Shown here: positions 62,021 to 64,000 of the stretch, in pieces
Numbering within the stretch: the first letter of the stretch is position 1
Layout: the number at the start of each line of letters is the position of its first letter
NCBI GenBank assembly: GCA_023227965.1
Contig: JALOCA010000001.1
Location: 62,001 to 126,000 of the forward strand
Source of the DNA: Lentimicrobiaceae bacterium
Lineage (GTDB): Bacteria > Bacteroidota > Bacteroidia > Bacteroidales > JALOCA01
Direction of reading: 5' to 3'
DNA: 64,000 nt
Notes under the pieces: generated by a model
Told to the model about the DNA's origin: nothing
The model's database searches: none
The model's input: only the letters and a program-made list of their open reading frames with translations
Program-made: the position numbers and the translations under genes

Positions 62021-62830
62021 CTAATCCTTTATGCATCGAACACTAACGCCCGCGTCTATGCTTTGTGCACCATCATAATTTCCATAAGAATAATAGCCAT
62101 CGACCGTAACCGGTAAATTTCTAGCAACAAACTTAGGTTCGTTAATATAGCTAGCTGTTCGAAAAACTTTGCCATTATCTCTTCGCAAATAACTGCCGTT
62201 AATGGGGTAACGATAACCGTAAAGAGTGCCGACATTAAAATCATAATAAGTATTTAAACAACTGGCAATAAAAATGGCGGTAGTTGTATTATAACATCCG
62301 TGTGCCGACACCGCACCGGCTAAAGCGTCTATCTCATATCCGAAAGGAATATGCCAACCCGACGGACAAATACCGCGGATTGGCGTGGTGCTGGCATTGC
62401 CATCGCCTTGAAGACCGCCGTTAGGCAAAGCCGTGAACCATTGATAAAATATGCCCTGATCGCAACTTGAGGTATTTTCGGTACAAGCATAACGGTTATT
62501 ATAAGTCGGGACAGTGCTGGCCGGCCATTGCGCGATCATAGTGCTACTGGCATTTTGATAAGTTTCCAAATCTTTAGTCATCCAGCACTGAGAACCAATT
62601 AAGGTGGTGGTATATGCCACATCCTGATAACCGTTGGAGTAGATGCAATCGCTGCCGCAATGGTCTTTAAAATTATCAACGTCGCAAGAAACAATATCCA
62701 ACCAGACGTTTGTTGGCAAATTATTTTCAAACGAACTCCACTCATCCGAACTATTATTGGGGATAAAATAATCCTTGGTTGAACTGTTATGAACTACCCG
62801 AAGCCTGTCTGCATAATCCACGACCGTCAT
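62021..62830 (-). CDS. FISUMP-domain protein 3, N-terminally shortened
   Basis: A 269-residue protein from the ATG at 62830. The FISUMP domain is recognisable: TTTLIGSQCWMTKDLETYQN, QGIFYQWFTALPNGG, IRGICPSGWHIPFGYEID and the ending GVSVRCIKD. Unlike its two neighbours it has no signal peptide or lipobox and begins directly at VVDYADRLRVVHNSSTKDYF. The in-frame sequence before the ATG enters the ~105-bp repeat and stops within 50 bp. It may be a 5'-truncated remnant of a larger exported protein. It is convergent with FISUMP gene 2 and more Cys-rich than either paralogue, so it may derive from another lineage. Confidence 0.7.
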   Translation of the reverse strand: MTVVDYADRLRVVHNSSTKDYFIPNNSSDEWSSFENNLPTNVWLDIVSCDVDNFKDHCGSDCIYSNGYQDVAYTTTLIGSQCWMTKDLETYQNASSTMIAQWPASTVPTYNNRYACTENTSSCDQGIFYQWFTALPNGGLQGDGNASTTPIRGICPSGWHIPFGYEIDALAGAVSAHGCYNTTTAIFIASCLNTYYDFNVGTLYGYRYPINGSYLRRDNGKVFRTASYINEPKFVARNLPVTVDGYYSYGNYDGAQSIDAGVSVRCIKD

Positions 62831-62845
62831 TATTTCATTACTATT

Positions 62846-62950
62846 CAATAATCCTGTCAGGTTTCAAAAACCTGACAGGATTTAAATTAATTAACCTTCC
62901 ATAGTACGAAGTACTTGGAAGAGTTTTTTTGGGGGGAAGAGTTTTTTATA
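62846..62950. repeat. ~105-bp direct repeat, right copy
   Basis: Matches 59744-59849 in the same orientation with few differences. It has a perfect hairpin CCTGTCAGGTTT-CAA-AAACCTGACAGG and the CTTCCAT-AGTAC-GAA-GTACT-TGGAAG hairpin. Its right end stops 7 bp before the receptor stop codon; its left end abuts the 5' end of FISUMP gene 3. Confidence 0.88.
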
Positions 62951-62957
62951 TCAGTTT

Positions 62958-64000
62958 TTAAAATTTCAGGTTAACTCCTGCCATCAGGTTTCTTCCAGCC
63001 TGTGGGAAATAGCCATCTTTTTTTGAATAAGTTCCTTCGTAATAATAACGGTAAACCCAGGCATTGGTTTCGTATTCTTCATCCAGCAGGTTGTTTATTT
63101 GCAGGCTGAAACCGATATTTTTAATTAGTTTGGTTGAAAAACTATAATTCAACATCAGGTTGTTAACAAGGTAGGCATCTAAGCTGCGGTCGTTGCTCGA
63201 AGTGTTGTCAGCGTATTGCTTTCCAACATATTTAGTGAGAATGTTTACAGAGAAATTTTTAAACGGACTTACTGTAAAACGGTTGTTGGCAACCACATTA
63301 GGCGAAAAAGAAAGGTCGGTAGTGCCAAGTTTGTTCTCAATCTGTCCGCCTTCGTCCCAATTATCCACAAACTCGCTAAAGTTTTTGATTTTATTTTCAC
63401 TCAAAGTGAGGTTTGCATCCCAGCTAAAATATTTACAGGGGGCATAAATGCCACTCAGTTCTATTCCCTGGCGGTAGCTCTTTGGAACATTAGTCATGAT
63501 GGCAGCACCCACGTCGTTGATTTTTCCGGTAAGAACCAATTGGTCTTTGTAGTCCATGTAATACAGGTTTGCAGTAAAAGAAGCGACTGTTGTCTTAAAA
63601 CGGTAGCCCAGTTCGTAGTCGTACAGATGTTCTGACTTTGGGGTCAGTCCGGGATCAGCATCTTTAAAATTGGAACGACTTGGTTCGCGGTTGGCAATAG
63701 CAAAAGAGAAGTATAGGTTGTTGTTATCCGACAAATCGTAACTGATGCCAGCCTTAGGATTGAAAAAATCGTAGGAATGATTTTGTGTAAGTACACGGTA
63801 ATCATCGTCAATGCCATTCAGTTTGTAATACACATGGCGGTATTGCATGTCAGCATAAAGTGAGATTTTATTTAGCAATGAATAGTTTAGCTTCAGATAG
63901 GAATTGAAATCCTTTTTGGTGCCATCGTTGCGATACCATTCATAATCAATAAAAGCATTGGAAGTAAACTGTGCCCAGATCACCTTTCCGTAATGATCGC
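62958..64000 (-). CDS. TonB-dependent receptor, C-terminal part (gene runs off the right edge)
   Basis: The last 347 or so residues of an outer-membrane beta-barrel receptor. The reading frame is open to the window edge (DHYGKVIWAQFTSNAF upstream of an internal GTG). Barrel-strand motifs include YADMQYRHVYYKLNG, ISYDLSDNNNLYFSFAIANR, SEHLYDYELGYRFKTT and the last strand GRNLMAGVNLKF with a terminal Phe. NLLDEEYETNAWVYRY is the conserved near-C-terminal segment of these receptors. Substrate cannot be told without the plug domain. It would be powered by a TonB system such as the one at 40858-43856. Confidence 0.88.
   Translation of the reverse strand, partial: DHYGKVIWAQFTSNAFIDYEWYRNDGTKKDFNSYLKLNYSLLNKISLYADMQYRHVYYKLNGIDDDYRVLTQNHSYDFFNPKAGISYDLSDNNNLYFSFAIANREPSRSNFKDADPGLTPKSEHLYDYELGYRFKTTVASFTANLYYMDYKDQLVLTGKINDVGAAIMTNVPKSYRQGIELSGIYAPCKYFSWDANLTLSENKIKNFSEFVDNWDEGGQIENKLGTTDLSFSPNVVANNRFTVSPFKNFSVNILTKYVGKQYADNTSSNDRSLDAYLVNNLMLNYSFSTKLIKNIGFSLQINNLLDEEYETNAWVYRYYYEGTYSKKDGYFPQAGRNLMAGVNLKF

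Noticed and set aside
56745..62950. Insertion sequence or integron
   Set aside because: No transposase or integrase gene is present, and the repeats do not have standard IS ends; only a non-autonomous element is possible.
1..64000. tRNA, rRNA, tmRNA or RNase P RNA genes
   Set aside because: Scanning by eye found no T-loop (GGTTCGA) in a cloverleaf setting and no conserved rRNA, ssrA or rnpB blocks. A covariance-model scan would be decisive.

Overview
The window is chromosomal DNA from a member of the Bacteroidota, probably a Bacteroidales-like environmental lineage; the genus cannot be fixed from the sequence. Three things point there. The DNA is AT-rich, with TAnnTTTG-type promoter elements. 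Three large secreted proteins carry type IX secretion (T9SS) C-terminal sorting domains. The gene content is also typical: a Rho with a long low-complexity insert, a TonB/ExbB/ExbD/ExbD cluster, a TonB-dependent receptor and Fib_succ_major (FISUMP) lipoproteins. No rRNA, tRNA, CRISPR array, prophage or insertion-sequence transposase was seen.

Layout. 1-66: N-terminus of a lipoprotein running off the left edge. 158-6118: marR-MFP-RND-TolC efflux operon. 6264-9133: Tex and a spermidine-synthase-fold protein. 9135-18269: three large exported PKD-type proteins, one with a CHU_C (type B) tail and two with type A tails that are paralogous at the C-terminus. 18523-24630: an exported thioredoxin-fold protein, glycine decarboxylase GcvP and an exported protein of unknown function. 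24735-30028: an amino-acid module with a gamma-family PLP enzyme, a divergent Lrp regulator, and a tightly packed operon of a sulfhydrylase-like PLP enzyme, ThrC and ThrH. 30215-35950: LpdA, RfbC, UvrA and a double-GNAT protein. 36642-40785: LOG-family nucleosidase, retropepsin-like protein, TetR, a carboxypeptidase-regulatory-like exported protein and a CitMHS/NhaD-type transporter. 40858-49287: TonB, two ExbD, ExbB, TPR protein, PstS-like lipoprotein, small membrane protein, AroE and a second TPR protein. 49414-56672: GlmM, a small basic protein, OsmC, Rho, GcvT, ComB and SmpB.

The right end (56.7-62.95 kb) is the unusual part. A secreted nitroreductase is followed by two FISUMP lipoprotein genes. 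Each lies downstream of a tandem array with a ~42-bp period built from two ~21-bp half-units, and the two genes share a nearly identical translation-start region. Hairpin-rich intergenic elements flank and separate these units. A ~105-bp direct repeat brackets the second array, the second FISUMP gene and a third, N-terminally shortened FISUMP gene on the opposite strand. The window ends inside a TonB-dependent receptor.

How the genes fit together. The efflux operon is probably controlled by its own MarR. The ThrC/ThrH operon suggests that ThrH may supply O-phosphohomoserine. GcvP, GcvT and LpdA are three of the four glycine-cleavage proteins, at separate loci; GcvH is not here. The TonB motor cluster would energise receptors such as the one at the right edge. 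Assignments rest on motifs, lengths and gene order read by eye; no database search was run.
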